A stretch of 61,729 nt of DNA from Xanthobacteraceae bacterium (GCA_019746355.1 JAIESC010000154.1:1-61729), one strand, 5' to 3'; shown: positions 49,271 through 58,357, counted from the stretch's first letter. The notes: generated by a model from the sequence alone, not told the origin. Numbers and translations are program-made.

Positions 49271-49272
49271 CG

Positions 49273-49427
49273 CGCTTTCCAGTTTGGTTTGCACAAGCCT
49301 ATCCACGTCATGGCCGGGCTTGTCCCGGCCATCTCGATGAGGTTGGCACGGTGCCTCCCTCAGCGGGATGCGCGGGTCAAGCCCGCGCATGACGGCAGAG
49401 AGAGTGGTGCAAACCAACTGGAAAGCG
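49273..49427. repeat. MITE-like dispersed element, copy 3 (complete)
   Basis: A 155-bp element with terminal inverted repeats CGCTTTCCAGTTTGGTTTGCAC (left, given here as 49273-49294) and its near-complement at 49407-49427, differing by one base. The core holds CATGGCCGGGCTTGTCCCGG and a TCAAGCCCGCGCATGACGG end. It begins 2 bp after the EamA stop codon. Confidence 0.82.
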
Positions 49428-49513
49428 AACTTAGCCCTCCCGGCGGACGTTGACGTCTGTGCGGTTTGCCGCGAATCGCGTAATCCCGCAGCCGCAGGCT
49501 GCCTCGAGGCGCT

Positions 49514-50815
49514 ATGGATTCCGACGACTTCGAAAACATCCTTGCGACCGTCGCCACCGCGATCCGCGTGACGCTGCGGAGCGAGCTGTCGTCGATCTGG
49601 CTGCCGATCCAGTTCGGCGTCATCGCGCTCGCCGCCATTGCCGCGATCGGCATCTCGGCGCTGGTGCGGCGGCGGTTCGACCTTGCCGCGGCGACGATGG
49701 GCTGGCCCGGCTATCTGCGGCTTGCGACCCGCGCGCTGATCGACAACTTCGCGGCGCTGGTCTTCGTCCTGATGATGATCGTCATCCGCGCGGGCCTCGA
49801 AGCCTCGATGCCGCATGCGCGCACCTATCTGCTGGGCGTCGCGAGCAATCTCGCCACCGCCTGGGTGGTGATCGCGATCGTCACCAGCCTGATCCGCAAC
49901 CCCTTCATCAACCGCATCGTCGCGGTCACCGCGTGGACGATCGCCGCCCTCAGCATCATGGGGCTGCTCGACGGCACGGTCGCGGCGCTCGATTCGCGCG
50001 CCATCGTGCTCGGCGGCCTGCGCATCTCGCCGCTGCTGCTGCTCAAGCTCACCGCGCTGCTGCTGATCGCGATCTGGATCGCGACGGCGCTCAGCAATTT
50101 CCTGGAACGTCGCGTGCAGGCGTCCGAGGACCTGACGCCGACGATGCAGGTGCTGCTCAGCAAGCTGATCCGCATCGCGGTGATGGCGATCGCCATCGTC
50201 GTCGTGCTGAGCGCGTCGGGCATCGACCTGTCGGTGCTGGCGGTCGCGACCGGCGCGGTCGGCGTCGGCGTGGGCCTCGGCCTGCAGAAGATCGTCGCCA
50301 ACTTCGTCAGCGGCATCGTGCTGCTCGCCGACAAGTCGATCAAGCCGGGCGACGTCATCACCACCGGCGAGCATTTCGGCTGGGTGACCAAGATGGGCAC
50401 CCGCTACACCTCGGTGGACCTCAGGGACGGCCGCGAGGTGCTGGTCCCGAACGAGGACCTCGTCACGCAGCGGGTGGTCAACTGGTCGTACACCAGCGAC
50501 CGCATGCAGCTGCAGATCAAGTTCAATACGAGCTACGGCGACGACATCAGGAAGACGCAAGCGGCTGCGGTCGAGGCGGCGCTGAGCGTGCCGCAGGTGA
50601 TGAAGGAGCCGGCGCCCTCGTGCCACATCACCGCGTTCGGCGCGACGTCGCTGGAGTTCGTGCTGTGGGCGTGGATCAAGAGCGCCAGCGAAGGGCCGAC
50701 GCGGGTGCGGAGCGCAGTGATGATCGCGCTGTGGGACACGTTCGAGAAGCAGGGCATCGCGATCCCGAAACCCGGCCCGTCGCGGGTGATCCTGGAACAG
50801 CAGCCGAAGGCCTGA
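49514..50815 (+). CDS. MscS-family mechanosensitive channel
   Basis: A 433-residue membrane protein with several N-terminal helices and the MscS core: pore helix GAVGVGVGLGLQKIVANFVS followed by IVLLADKSIKPGDVI, then the beta domain (YTSVDLRDGREVLVPNEDLV) and the C-terminal alpha-beta domain. It releases solutes on hypo-osmotic shock. The ATG at 49514 follows the MITE-like element by 86 bp. Confidence 0.93.
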   Translation: MDSDDFENILATVATAIRVTLRSELSSIWLPIQFGVIALAAIAAIGISALVRRRFDLAAATMGWPGYLRLATRALIDNFAALVFVLMMIVIRAGLEASMPHARTYLLGVASNLATAWVVIAIVTSLIRNPFINRIVAVTAWTIAALSIMGLLDGTVAALDSRAIVLGGLRISPLLLLKLTALLLIAIWIATALSNFLERRVQASEDLTPTMQVLLSKLIRIAVMAIAIVVVLSASGIDLSVLAVATGAVGVGVGLGLQKIVANFVSGIVLLADKSIKPGDVITTGEHFGWVTKMGTRYTSVDLRDGREVLVPNEDLVTQRVVNWSYTSDRMQLQIKFNTSYGDDIRKTQAAAVEAALSVPQVMKEPAPSCHITAFGATSLEFVLWAWIKSASEGPTRVRSAVMIALWDTFEKQGIAIPKPGPSRVILEQQPKA

Positions 50816-50824
50816 CTCTCTCCA

Positions 50825-50968
50825 CGCGGTCATTCCGGGACCGCGCCATAGCGCGTCGAAGACGCGCGTAAACGCGCCGATGGCGCGGGGCCCGGAATCC
50901 AGTTGAGAAGGCGGTGGGTGCGTCTGGATTCCGGGCTCCGGCCTTCGGCCGGCCCCGGAATGACCGCG
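50825..50968. repeat. REP-like inverted doublet, copy 4
   Basis: Outer units CGCGGTCATTCCGGGACCGC and GGCCCCGGAATGACCGCG; the module GCCATAGCGCGTCGAAGACG is at 50845-50884, and a full unit with the hairpin CCGGCCTTCGGCCGG ends the element. Confidence 0.85.
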
Positions 50969-51097
50969 TGGAATTTTCTCAGCAACCTGCAAAATCAGAA
51001 ACCTGGCGACGCGGCGTGCATCATCATCCCGGGGCTTTGAATTTCGGGCGCCCGGGCCGGCCCGTTTCCCTTTTTCCGTCCCTCTCGCAAGAGGCGA

Positions 51098-51252
51098 TGG
51101 AGCGCCGGGAGGCGCCACCGGCGGATCGCCGCCGGTTGGCGAACCCAAATCCGGGGTCCGCCGCGCGCCACGGCAAGTCCCTGTTACCAGGGGTTGCCGC
51201 TTTCGGGCGCGCTGGCCCAATGACGTAGGGCCCGGCGCCTCCCGGCGCTCCA
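51098..51252. repeat. 155-bp element with perfect 19-bp inverted repeats
   Basis: TGGAGCGCCGGGAGGCGCC (51098-51116) is exactly complementary to 51234-51252. The interior has further short stems, such as the ACCGGCGGATCGCCGCCGGT palindrome (51117-51136) and CCCTGTTACCAGGGG. It has no convincing coding content; it could be a structured RNA or a non-autonomous mobile element. Confidence 0.7.
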
Positions 51253-51433
51253 ACGCGATGCCATTGTCGGGCACCGCACCTTGCTCCGTCTTCAAACGCC
51301 GCGATCGATCGACGGCGATCTCGACTGGAGCAGGCATCAGGAACATAGAGTGAACAGACGGGGAGTCAACCCATCGGCAGGCACAAGCCGACGGCCTTTG
51401 GGAGAAGCGCCAAGCTATTGGAATTGCTGATTC

Positions 51434-51886
51434 TTATGGCGCTTCAGACGGTGAGGCAGCCAGGGCCCGTAGGCGGCGAGGCAGCCACGGTCCGTAGGTC
51501 AGTTCGCGGGCGATTCTCCGCTCCTCGCGGGCGATTCCCCGCTCCGGAAAGCTCGGCGCGGGCAAAATGCTCCAGTCCAGCTCGGATCGGGACGGTGCGG
51601 GATTGGCCTTCAACTTGACGGTCGTGGCCCCCCAGCTCCTGCAGTCGAGCGTCGTATACTTGATCCACTGGCGAAGCCCGATGTTACGGCGAAGCTGCCC
51701 CCGCACGATGAGCCCGAAACGTCCGGTCCTCGTATTGTAGAAGCCGGGCGAGCGGCCGCGGCTTCTGCCGTGTCCGTGGACCAGGCAGAGCTTTTCGGCA
51801 CCCATCTCCCAGGCCTGCTGGATGATTTTGGCGAGCCCGTCGCGCTTGAGATCCTTCGGGCGATAGGCGTGCAGATCGATTTTCAT
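51434..51886 (-). CDS. Smr-like domain protein
   Basis: About 150 residues from MKIDLHAYRPKDL. The IDLH (3-6) and VHGHGRSRG (36-44) motifs match the LDxH and HGxG motifs of Smr nuclease-like domains, although the domain is compact. A C-terminal extension (IKYTTLDCRSWGATTVKL then a basic tail) is not recognised. The frame is open upstream to 51988. A truncated duplicate lies directly upstream at 52097-52366. Confidence 0.65.
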   Translation of the reverse strand: MKIDLHAYRPKDLKRDGLAKIIQQAWEMGAEKLCLVHGHGRSRGRSPGFYNTRTGRFGLIVRGQLRRNIGLRQWIKYTTLDCRSWGATTVKLKANPAPSRSELDWSILPAPSFPERGIAREERRIARELTYGPWLPRRLRALAASPSEAP

Positions 51887-51895
51887 CGGCGGTCC
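51681..51895. repeat. Direct repeat, copy 1 (Smr-like coding region)
   Basis: About 215 bp, highly similar to 52126-52339 in the same orientation; it encodes the N-terminal Smr-like part. Confidence 0.85.
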
Positions 51896-52096
51896 AGATC
51901 GATGACGTTCATAAAGACGGGTTCGTTTTTTCTGTCTGCTCGGCTCAGCGCGCAATTCCCGGAAGGGACAAATAGAGAACAAATTCAACGTGTCAACCGC
52001 GAATTTGCACCGTGCCGCGCGACGTGCGCACGACGGGAACGGGCGGCGGATTTCAATCGCCGGCCTTGTCCTCGTGCGACAGATGCTTGGCGGTGG

Positions 52097-52366
52097 TCAC
52101 GGAGCACAGCCGCTGGCGGAGCCGAATGTTGCGGCGAAGCGGCCCCGAATGATGAGCCCGAAACGTCCGGTCTTTGTGTTGTAGAAGCCGGGTGAGCGGC
52201 CGCGGCTTCTGCCGTGTCCGTGGACCAGGCAGAGTTTTTCGGCACCCGTCTCCCAGGCCTGCCGGATGATTTTAGCGAGCCCATCGCCCTTGAGATCCTT
52301 CGGGCGATAGATGTGCAAATCGATTTTTATCGGCGGTCCCGTTAGTGGCGGCGAGAATAGCATCAA
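52097..52366 (-). pseudogene. Truncated Smr-like duplicate with altered start
   Basis: The segment KIDLHIYRPKDLKGDGLAKI to VHGHGRSRG repeats the neighbouring gene, but its start codon position is ATA (52328-52330) instead of ATG, and the C-terminal extension is replaced by an unrelated short tail. An in-frame ATG at 52366 could still give an 89-residue protein, so it may not be wholly dead. Confidence 0.7.
52126..52339. repeat. Direct repeat, copy 2 (Smr-like coding region)
   Basis: About 214 bp similar to 51681-51895; part of the truncated Smr-like gene. Confidence 0.85.
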
Positions 52367-52604
52367 ACTCTGAGTGCGCTTCGGCGACCCGACCCCAACT
52401 CACAACTCTGCGGCAAGGCTGACCGCAAAATTTCAGTCCGTAGGACGGGTTGCGCGTGGAGGATCGGCCAGAAGCTCGCTGCCTTCTCAATGCGCAGAAA
52501 CAATTTCCCCGCATGGTCGTTCTAAGTCGAGTACGGAACTTTTTTGACGCAATTCTGCAAAGGCCGCAATTGGCGAGCCAATAGAGTGCACTCTCACCGT
52601 AATT

Positions 52605-53414
52605 CTAGTTCTTACCGTCGGTCTGAAACGCCAGGAACACCGCAACGCTCCCAATCGGATTGGCCATGACGCGGTCCAAGGGAATGCCTTTTTCATCGGA
52701 GATTTTGCGAGCCTGTTCAAGCATTCGCGTCTCCAATTTGCCGTTCACTTCCGCCATTAGTGATCGCAGGTCATCCGCTGCATGTTCAAGCTCCAACATC
52801 TCATTGAACGCTTCTAATCGAAACATGCCCACGGGTCCGCGCATTTCGCGGCCGGCAGGGTTCACCAAACTTAGTCGCTGACCTCCCGGAAATCGTCCCG
52901 CGGTAATGGTAACCATCCCGCCGCCCGATACAGAGACCTGTCCGTCAAAGACTGCAACGTCTTCGCCGCGCAGACAGACATAGCTCAATGCCCCAAATAT
53001 CGGAGGTCGCCCTTTCGCATTAGCTACATTTTTGGCATTTCCGGAAATATGGTCCATCTGATTTCTAAGCTTCGATGCACACTCATATTGGTCCAAGAAT
53101 TTGGTTGCCAGCGGCGTGCCGTAGTCTATGGCTCTCAAAGTTTGCCGTGTGACATGTAGGCAATCGACAATAGTCCAGGCGCGAATGAATAGCTCAACGT
53201 GAACGGCTCGATCCACATCGACAATTCTCTCTCGGTGCTGCGAAGTTATTGCGCGTATGGCTCCAAAGCTCACCTCGATGGCATCGGCCGAGAATACTAG
53301 AGCTTCGATTTGGATCGCTTCCGCGCCATTTAGGATTGTTGGCAGCCGCCGAAGAAATGCATTGCTAGGAATCATGCGGGACAGTCCAGCATCGGATACT
53401 GCAGCTTGGTCCAT
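52605..53414 (-). CDS. HEPN-like protein with RX4H motif
   Basis: A 269-residue protein, mostly helical in its first half. The segment SKLRNQMDHISGN contains R117-X4-H122, the pattern of the catalytic RX4-6H motif of HEPN RNases, preceded by helices typical of that fold (VELFIRAWTIVDCLHVTRQT). The second half (beta-rich, then helical) is not recognised. It starts 52 bp after the NACHT-nuclease gene on the same strand, so a two-gene operon is likely. Base composition is lower in GC than the chromosome around it. The HEPN assignment rests on the motif and helix pattern only. Confidence 0.55.
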   Translation of the reverse strand: MDQAAVSDAGLSRMIPSNAFLRRLPTILNGAEAIQIEALVFSADAIEVSFGAIRAITSQHRERIVDVDRAVHVELFIRAWTIVDCLHVTRQTLRAIDYGTPLATKFLDQYECASKLRNQMDHISGNAKNVANAKGRPPIFGALSYVCLRGEDVAVFDGQVSVSGGGMVTITAGRFPGGQRLSLVNPAGREMRGPVGMFRLEAFNEMLELEHAADDLRSLMAEVNGKLETRMLEQARKISDEKGIPLDRVMANPIGSVAVFLAFQTDGKN

Positions 53415-53466
53415 CGCGGCCTCATTAACTGTTCATGCGAGTATCATGCGTGCAACTGAAGCCAAG

Positions 53467-56400
53467 CTAGCTGGCCTTCTTTTTCGCTCGCTTCTCTGTC
53501 GGTAGACGCGGCCGAAGGTTGATGCCTTTCACCGCAATGCGGATCGTCCCGCCGAATTCAGCGGTGACCTTGTCGGCCTCTTCATTCAAATATTTTATAA
53601 GCGCTGGAAAATCTAAAGTCTCGCCGGTATTAGGGTGGTTCCATGTCCGCGTCTCGCTGGCCAAAGTGATAACCAAGCACCCGGCGCGGCATTCCTCTGC
53701 CGCCATGTATTTCGCGACAAGCTGCCCCTTGATCGTGTCACGCAGAACCGCGGCAGACCGATCCTTGTCGCCGATCTTCAGTTCGATGGTGCCCTTCTGC
53801 ACCGATGCAGATGACAGGAGGCGAATGTCCGTTTCTTTGTCGTCAGCCGTCGTCGACTCCTGATCGACAGCGTACTGGCCATTGGCGGTTTCTCGGAGTG
53901 CCCGCGCCAGTTCTTTCCGCATGACGTTTTCGTCGGAGATGGTCGCCCACAGGGCGCGCGGCGAATCCTCCCGGACAAGAAGATCGTCGACGTCCTCAAG
54001 GCGGTCGCGCAACAACGCGAACATCGTGTCGCGGGTCAAAGGGGCTGCCTCCCCGTACCGTTCCAATTCGGCGACATCCGCCTCCGACATCACGGCGGCG
54101 TCGGCTTCTTCGGCAGCACGTTCCTCGGCAATGGCAATAGCCCTGTCCTTGAAATGCTGCATAAGAGGGTCATTGGCGAGTTCGATCTTTGCAGCCCATC
54201 CGTCGTTGCCAGTCGTCGCCAGCAGCGCGCTGAGGATGGCATCCCGTGCGCGTTCAGCATGATCTCGCTCATCAAGCGAATAGGAGCCTTCGTGATGCGC
54301 GTCATCTGCTGGCCGGACCTGCTGGTAGCCCAGTCTAGTCAGGCGCAGCAGAAGTTTCGGCGTGAACTCCTTCCGTCGAAGCTCAACGGTTGCGCCGCGC
54401 GTGTCATGCGCGAACAGCGCAGAGAACCACGCAACACCATCTCCTCGTTTCGATGGTGTGATGCTGCTCAGTCCATTTTCAAAAGAATCGACGCCCGCAT
54501 CCGGGCTCATTTGCATCAGTACGGGCATCCAGACCTTGGCAAAGGGGCCCCGAATGCCGTTGGCCAGTTCCTTGCTTGCGATATCCTGAAGGTGTCGAAG
54601 GGTATCGGGGCTCTCGCTCTTCAGAAGCGTTTCGATGACTTGGCTCAGCCGGTTGACCACTTCGCCGCTGTTGTCCTCCTGGCCGCCTCGTGTTTCGTCG
54701 AGCCAAGCAACAAGCCGGGGCTCGAATAGCCGAGCAACGCGTGGCGACGCATGGCGGATGTTCTGAAGAAAGATACTCGCATCGGCACGATCCACCGGTT
54801 CGCGGAGCAGAAGAGTCAGCTCGCTTCCAAGAATAGCGTTCACTGCTGATGGATGTGCTTCCACTAGTGCGTCCAGCCATGAAGGGAAGCCGTTCAGTTC
54901 AAGCGGAGCGTACCGTGCGGCAAGCTCTGCGTCTTCACGCGTCAGCTTTGTCGCCCAAGACGCGTCTTCCGCCTCGGCTGCGATGGCGGCCAAGCCAAGC
55001 GTCCACTTCACCAAATAGGTGTTCTTCTCGCCTTCCGGCCGCTCGCTTCGCAGCGTGGGCGTGTACTTGCGCCACATCTGCATGAGGGCCGATCGCAGCC
55101 GGTCAGCTACGGCGGGGCTGAACTGCCGCTCGATAAAACGGCGGTTCCAGCCTGACTCTCGACTGTCGTCGCCCGTTCGCTTCATGGCTTGCCAGAGGTC
55201 CCACGCCGTGTTGTCCGACCGGGCAGGATCGAACACGGCATCTGGATTGTCGGAAATCTCCCGCCAGAACTTCACCCAACTCTCATGGGCCTCTGCCTCC
55301 TCTGCTTCCGAGCGTCGCATGTGCTCCGCGTTCTCCGCTTCTATTTGGCGTTGCCTCTCGCTGCCCTCGACGGGCTTTTGGCGGTTCTCGATGATTTGCA
55401 TAAGGTCAGGCATGTCGGAGACGAGTGGCTTCAGTGAATCGAGATAGGCGCCATACTCCATGTCGCGCGGCGGAAGGTCGATCATCGCGGCCCAGAGCAT
55501 CATCTCCCTGCGCTCGCGAGGCTCGGTTCGATTTGCCAAACGCGCGAGCACCCACGATGCATCCTTCTTCACGGTGAGGCGGATCGCTCCATGGTGTGTC
55601 AGCTCGTACAACCGATGAAAAGCATCTGAACGGGCGTTCAGCGGTTGAAGGAATGCATCGTCCGCCCACAAGGCGGCTTCACGATCCGCGGCGGACGCAG
55701 CATCCAAGAAAGTCCGGAGCTCTTTCGCGGGCGCGTCGTCAATATCGCGCTCCTTGGTGAAGCGCAGCGCGATAGTGCTTGACTGAAAAAGTTGCGGTGA
55801 AGTCTTGTTGAGCCGGAAGAGCCGGACGCACACTGCGATCAGGCTCATGACGAGATCAGGCCGACGCGAACGGGTATGCGGCCATTTGTCAGCAAGCCAT
55901 TCCGCTCCAGCGGTTACGAGCTCGAAAAGCCCGATATGAAGCTCTTCCAGAACGCCCACAGACAGATCGGATTCGGCAATCAGGCGAGGCAGGTGCCAGC
56001 TCAATTCTCCGATGGCACGCTTCGGCTCCTTCACATGCTTAAGAATTCTACACAGCGCGCTGACAGATAGATGCTTGGGGAACAGACGAGGAATCGCGGA
56101 GCGCACTACATTGTCGTTCCATCGCGAGCGGTCTTTTTCAAAGGCGGAAACGATGGCTGACAGACGCGCATCGTCTATCGCAATCAGGGCGTCAAGGGCT
56201 GCCATGCGTTCGCGAAAATCGACCCGCAGATCGCTGGCTGCGGTGTAGGCAATATCGGCACATGCCGTCAGCTTACCTGCCGCGATCACGTCCAAGAGAA
56301 GATCGCGCACCTCGATGTTTTCGATGCCTGCCGCCCAGAGTTCGTTCACGATCGGCGCCAATTCGCTGCACGCGAAGCGGTGAACCTGGATGCCCGGGAT

Positions 56401-57807
56401 TTGCAAACCACGCCAGCCACCTGACCCGTAGCGTTCAACGTAGGCCTTGAGCATCTCAATACGTTGGCCCGGTGTCAGCGACTGAGGATCACCGTGGTCA
56501 AACAGCACGATTGGCTCACGACGCTTCACTTCGTCAAAGATTGTGCCGTGTCTTAGCGCCAGCCAGGCAGCAACGGGACGCATGGACGGACGAACGATTT
56601 CCCTCCCCTGCGCGGTGGTAGCAAACAGAAGGCGTTTGACCGCCTTAATGGGAACGCCGCGTTCCAGAAACGCATTCAGGCGCTCGGCGGCGAGGTATTC
56701 GACGACCGAGCGATGATGAAAGCGCACGCGGCCATAGCTCGCGAACCCGAACAGCGCGCGCTCAAGCAGGGTTTCGTGAGCGGGCTTTGTCCACTTTGGC
56801 AGCGCCTTGGTGACATCGAGCGCGGCTTCCGTGTTTTCGGTTCGGTCGGACTCCGCGTTGTACCGGAGCGTCAGACGCCGGGTTAGCGTGACCGCCAATG
56901 CCAAGCGCGCTGCGCCTTCGGCGGCGCGCTCGGGCGACAATTCGGCCTTCTCTTTTCTATCAGCACGGGGCAGGAGCTTCGTCGCCACGTTGCTTGCGAC
57001 TTGTTCCCGATGAGAGCGAATGCGGTGATGCTGTTTCCAGTCGGCGCACAATTCGATCAGGTCTTGCGGTCGCTGCGCGAATTCTTCCGCGTCTCGCCTA
57101 TCAATGTCTGCCATCAGGGCGTCAGGGTCGGACACGCCTTCAATGACGGCCATCTGCCTGATCTGATCTTTCGACAGCGGCATCAAACTAACGTTGCGCC
57201 ACGCCTTGGGCTCGCCACTATCCAGCTTGTGCCGGTCGCGGCTCATCGCGATATCGGCGAATTCATCCGCGCTGCCCGCGGCTTCCGCCGAATGTGGCAT
57301 AGGCAGGTGTCGCTCAATAAGCTGTCTGTCGATTGGAACCGGGCGGGTTGTGATGACGATCCGGGCGCGCCCAAGCTGGCCCTTGAGCGCTTTGCTCAGA
57401 CGTAGAAGAGCCTGCCCAAACGAACCTTGGCTAAGCGCCAGCTCATCGTAGGAATCGAGGAAGAGGGTTGCCACATCAGATTGAGCCTTGAGCCAGTTGT
57501 CGAACCGCTCTTCTTCCTCGGGAGTGAGCATGGCCCGCAATTCCTCACGCGCGAGCGTCGCGAGGTCGAGATAAAAGGCGGGCTCTCCACTGCCCCAGAG
57601 AATCTGTTGGCGGGCACGGCACTCGTAGGTCTTGCCCACCCCAGCCTCGGACATGATGAGGGCACGCCACGACTTCAACAGGCCGTCCCAGCCGAGATCG
57701 CCGGAGAAGCCGTGCCGAGCCAGAACTGAGGCCCGTTCGGCGTCGGCGATCTCCTCGTCGGACAGATCGCGGAAGGTTCGTGCAATGGAAGGCGGTTTGT
57801 TGCTCAT
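53467..57807 (-). CDS. NACHT-type STAND ATPase with C-terminal PD-(D/E)XK-like domain
   Basis: About 1446 residues from MSNKPPSIARTF. An N-terminal NACHT-like NTPase has Walker A (SEAGVGKT, 53-60), Walker B with the NACHT-type D-x-x-D-E (TLFLDSYDEL, 114-123), sensor RIVITTRP (149-156) and the winged-helix FHHRSVVEYLAA (363-374). A long helical repeat region of some 900 residues follows, as in sensor parts of STAND proteins. The C-terminus (about 1323-1446) holds a candidate PD-(D/E)XK nuclease: D1327 (TDIRLLSS), E1342-L-K1344 (GTIELKIGDK) and Q1362 with Y1367 (GQLVAKY). Known bacterial NACHT defence proteins usually carry effectors at the N-terminus. The frame is open to 57957; the start at 57807 is the first Met before the conserved part. 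Confidence 0.75.
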   Translation of the reverse strand: MSNKPPSIARTFRDLSDEEIADAERASVLARHGFSGDLGWDGLLKSWRALIMSEAGVGKTYECRARQQILWGSGEPAFYLDLATLAREELRAMLTPEEEERFDNWLKAQSDVATLFLDSYDELALSQGSFGQALLRLSKALKGQLGRARIVITTRPVPIDRQLIERHLPMPHSAEAAGSADEFADIAMSRDRHKLDSGEPKAWRNVSLMPLSKDQIRQMAVIEGVSDPDALMADIDRRDAEEFAQRPQDLIELCADWKQHHRIRSHREQVASNVATKLLPRADRKEKAELSPERAAEGAARLALAVTLTRRLTLRYNAESDRTENTEAALDVTKALPKWTKPAHETLLERALFGFASYGRVRFHHRSVVEYLAAERLNAFLERGVPIKAVKRLLFATTAQGREIVRPSMRPVAAWLALRHGTIFDEVKRREPIVLFDHGDPQSLTPGQRIEMLKAYVERYGSGGWRGLQIPGIQVHRFACSELAPIVNELWAAGIENIEVRDLLLDVIAAGKLTACADIAYTAASDLRVDFRERMAALDALIAIDDARLSAIVSAFEKDRSRWNDNVVRSAIPRLFPKHLSVSALCRILKHVKEPKRAIGELSWHLPRLIAESDLSVGVLEELHIGLFELVTAGAEWLADKWPHTRSRRPDLVMSLIAVCVRLFRLNKTSPQLFQSSTIALRFTKERDIDDAPAKELRTFLDAASAADREAALWADDAFLQPLNARSDAFHRLYELTHHGAIRLTVKKDASWVLARLANRTEPRERREMMLWAAMIDLPPRDMEYGAYLDSLKPLVSDMPDLMQIIENRQKPVEGSERQRQIEAENAEHMRRSEAEEAEAHESWVKFWREISDNPDAVFDPARSDNTAWDLWQAMKRTGDDSRESGWNRRFIERQFSPAVADRLRSALMQMWRKYTPTLRSERPEGEKNTYLVKWTLGLAAIAAEAEDASWATKLTREDAELAARYAPLELNGFPSWLDALVEAHPSAVNAILGSELTLLLREPVDRADASIFLQNIRHASPRVARLFEPRLVAWLDETRGGQEDNSGEVVNRLSQVIETLLKSESPDTLRHLQDIASKELANGIRGPFAKVWMPVLMQMSPDAGVDSFENGLSSITPSKRGDGVAWFSALFAHDTRGATVELRRKEFTPKLLLRLTRLGYQQVRPADDAHHEGSYSLDERDHAERARDAILSALLATTGNDGWAAKIELANDPLMQHFKDRAIAIAEERAAEEADAAVMSEADVAELERYGEAAPLTRDTMFALLRDRLEDVDDLLVREDSPRALWATISDENVMRKELARALRETANGQYAVDQESTTADDKETDIRLLSSASVQKGTIELKIGDKDRSAAVLRDTIKGQLVAKYMAAEECRAGCLVITLASETRTWNHPNTGETLDFPALIKYLNEEADKVTAEFGGTIRIAVKGINLRPRLPTEKRAKKKAS

Positions 57808-58025
57808 ACCGATTTTCGCAAAAGGGACGCGGTCTTGGGACACGTCGAACCGTTTGCAGGCACCGGGTCGGACGATTCGCTTGCGACCAAGGCTAGCGGC
57901 GCGTGCCCGGATGAGTCGAGCGCCGTCTAGTCCCAAAATTGTGCCAAAAAACCGCACCCGCGTAGGCGGGCTTACATTTGGCTATTATCCAGCCATCTTG
58001 CGGAGTTCGGTTGGATGCAACGGTC

Positions 58026-58320
58026 CTACTTCACCTGGCAATCCACCGACGTCCTGCCGACGCGCTTGATCGTCGCCTGCCCGCCCTTCTTCATGCGGAA
58101 AACCGTACCATCCTTCGAAAAGCGCTGGCTGGTCAGCGAGAAGCGCTTGGGTAGTTGCATCGACTTGCCGTCGAACTGCAGGAATGCGGCCTTGGTTTCC
58201 GGGTAGAACGCGACCTCGAAGTTCGCGCCGTCGTTTACATTCGGAGTGGTAGTAGGTCTGCGACTGCCCGGCTGTGCTATCAGCCGCGAGCATCGCAAGC
58301 GTCAGGACAAAGCGTTTCAT
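58026..58320 (-). pseudogene. MliC-like lysozyme-inhibitor gene, frameshifted
   Basis: A copy of the gene at 61329-61622. The first 29 codons (MKRFVLTLAMLAADS... TYYHSECK) and the remainder (NFEVAFYPETKAAFLQFDGK ...) are in different frames because of one extra base near 58230-58245. The intact copy lies 3 kb to the right. Confidence 0.85.
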
Positions 58321-58357
58321 TCCTTCAGCCCCCATCAGGCTGCTGAAAGAGTCCCGA

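Larger units (their letters stand above)
50816..51433. other. 618-bp gene-free stretch with repeats
   Basis: Holds a REP-like doublet (50825-50968) and the 155-bp inverted-repeat element (51098-51252). The last 180 bp before the Smr-like gene show no feature I can support. Long open frames crossing it on the minus strand are repeat translations and not genes. Confidence 0.6.

Noticed and set aside
44853..50968. CRISPR array
   Set aside because: The repeats are palindromic, irregularly spaced and scattered between genes, with no spacer periodicity or cas genes.
48164..51346. 1060-codon open frame on the minus strand
   Set aside because: It is antisense to the EamA and MscS genes and runs through several palindromic repeats; its product is Arg/His-rich low-complexity sequence of the kind made by GC-rich shadow frames.
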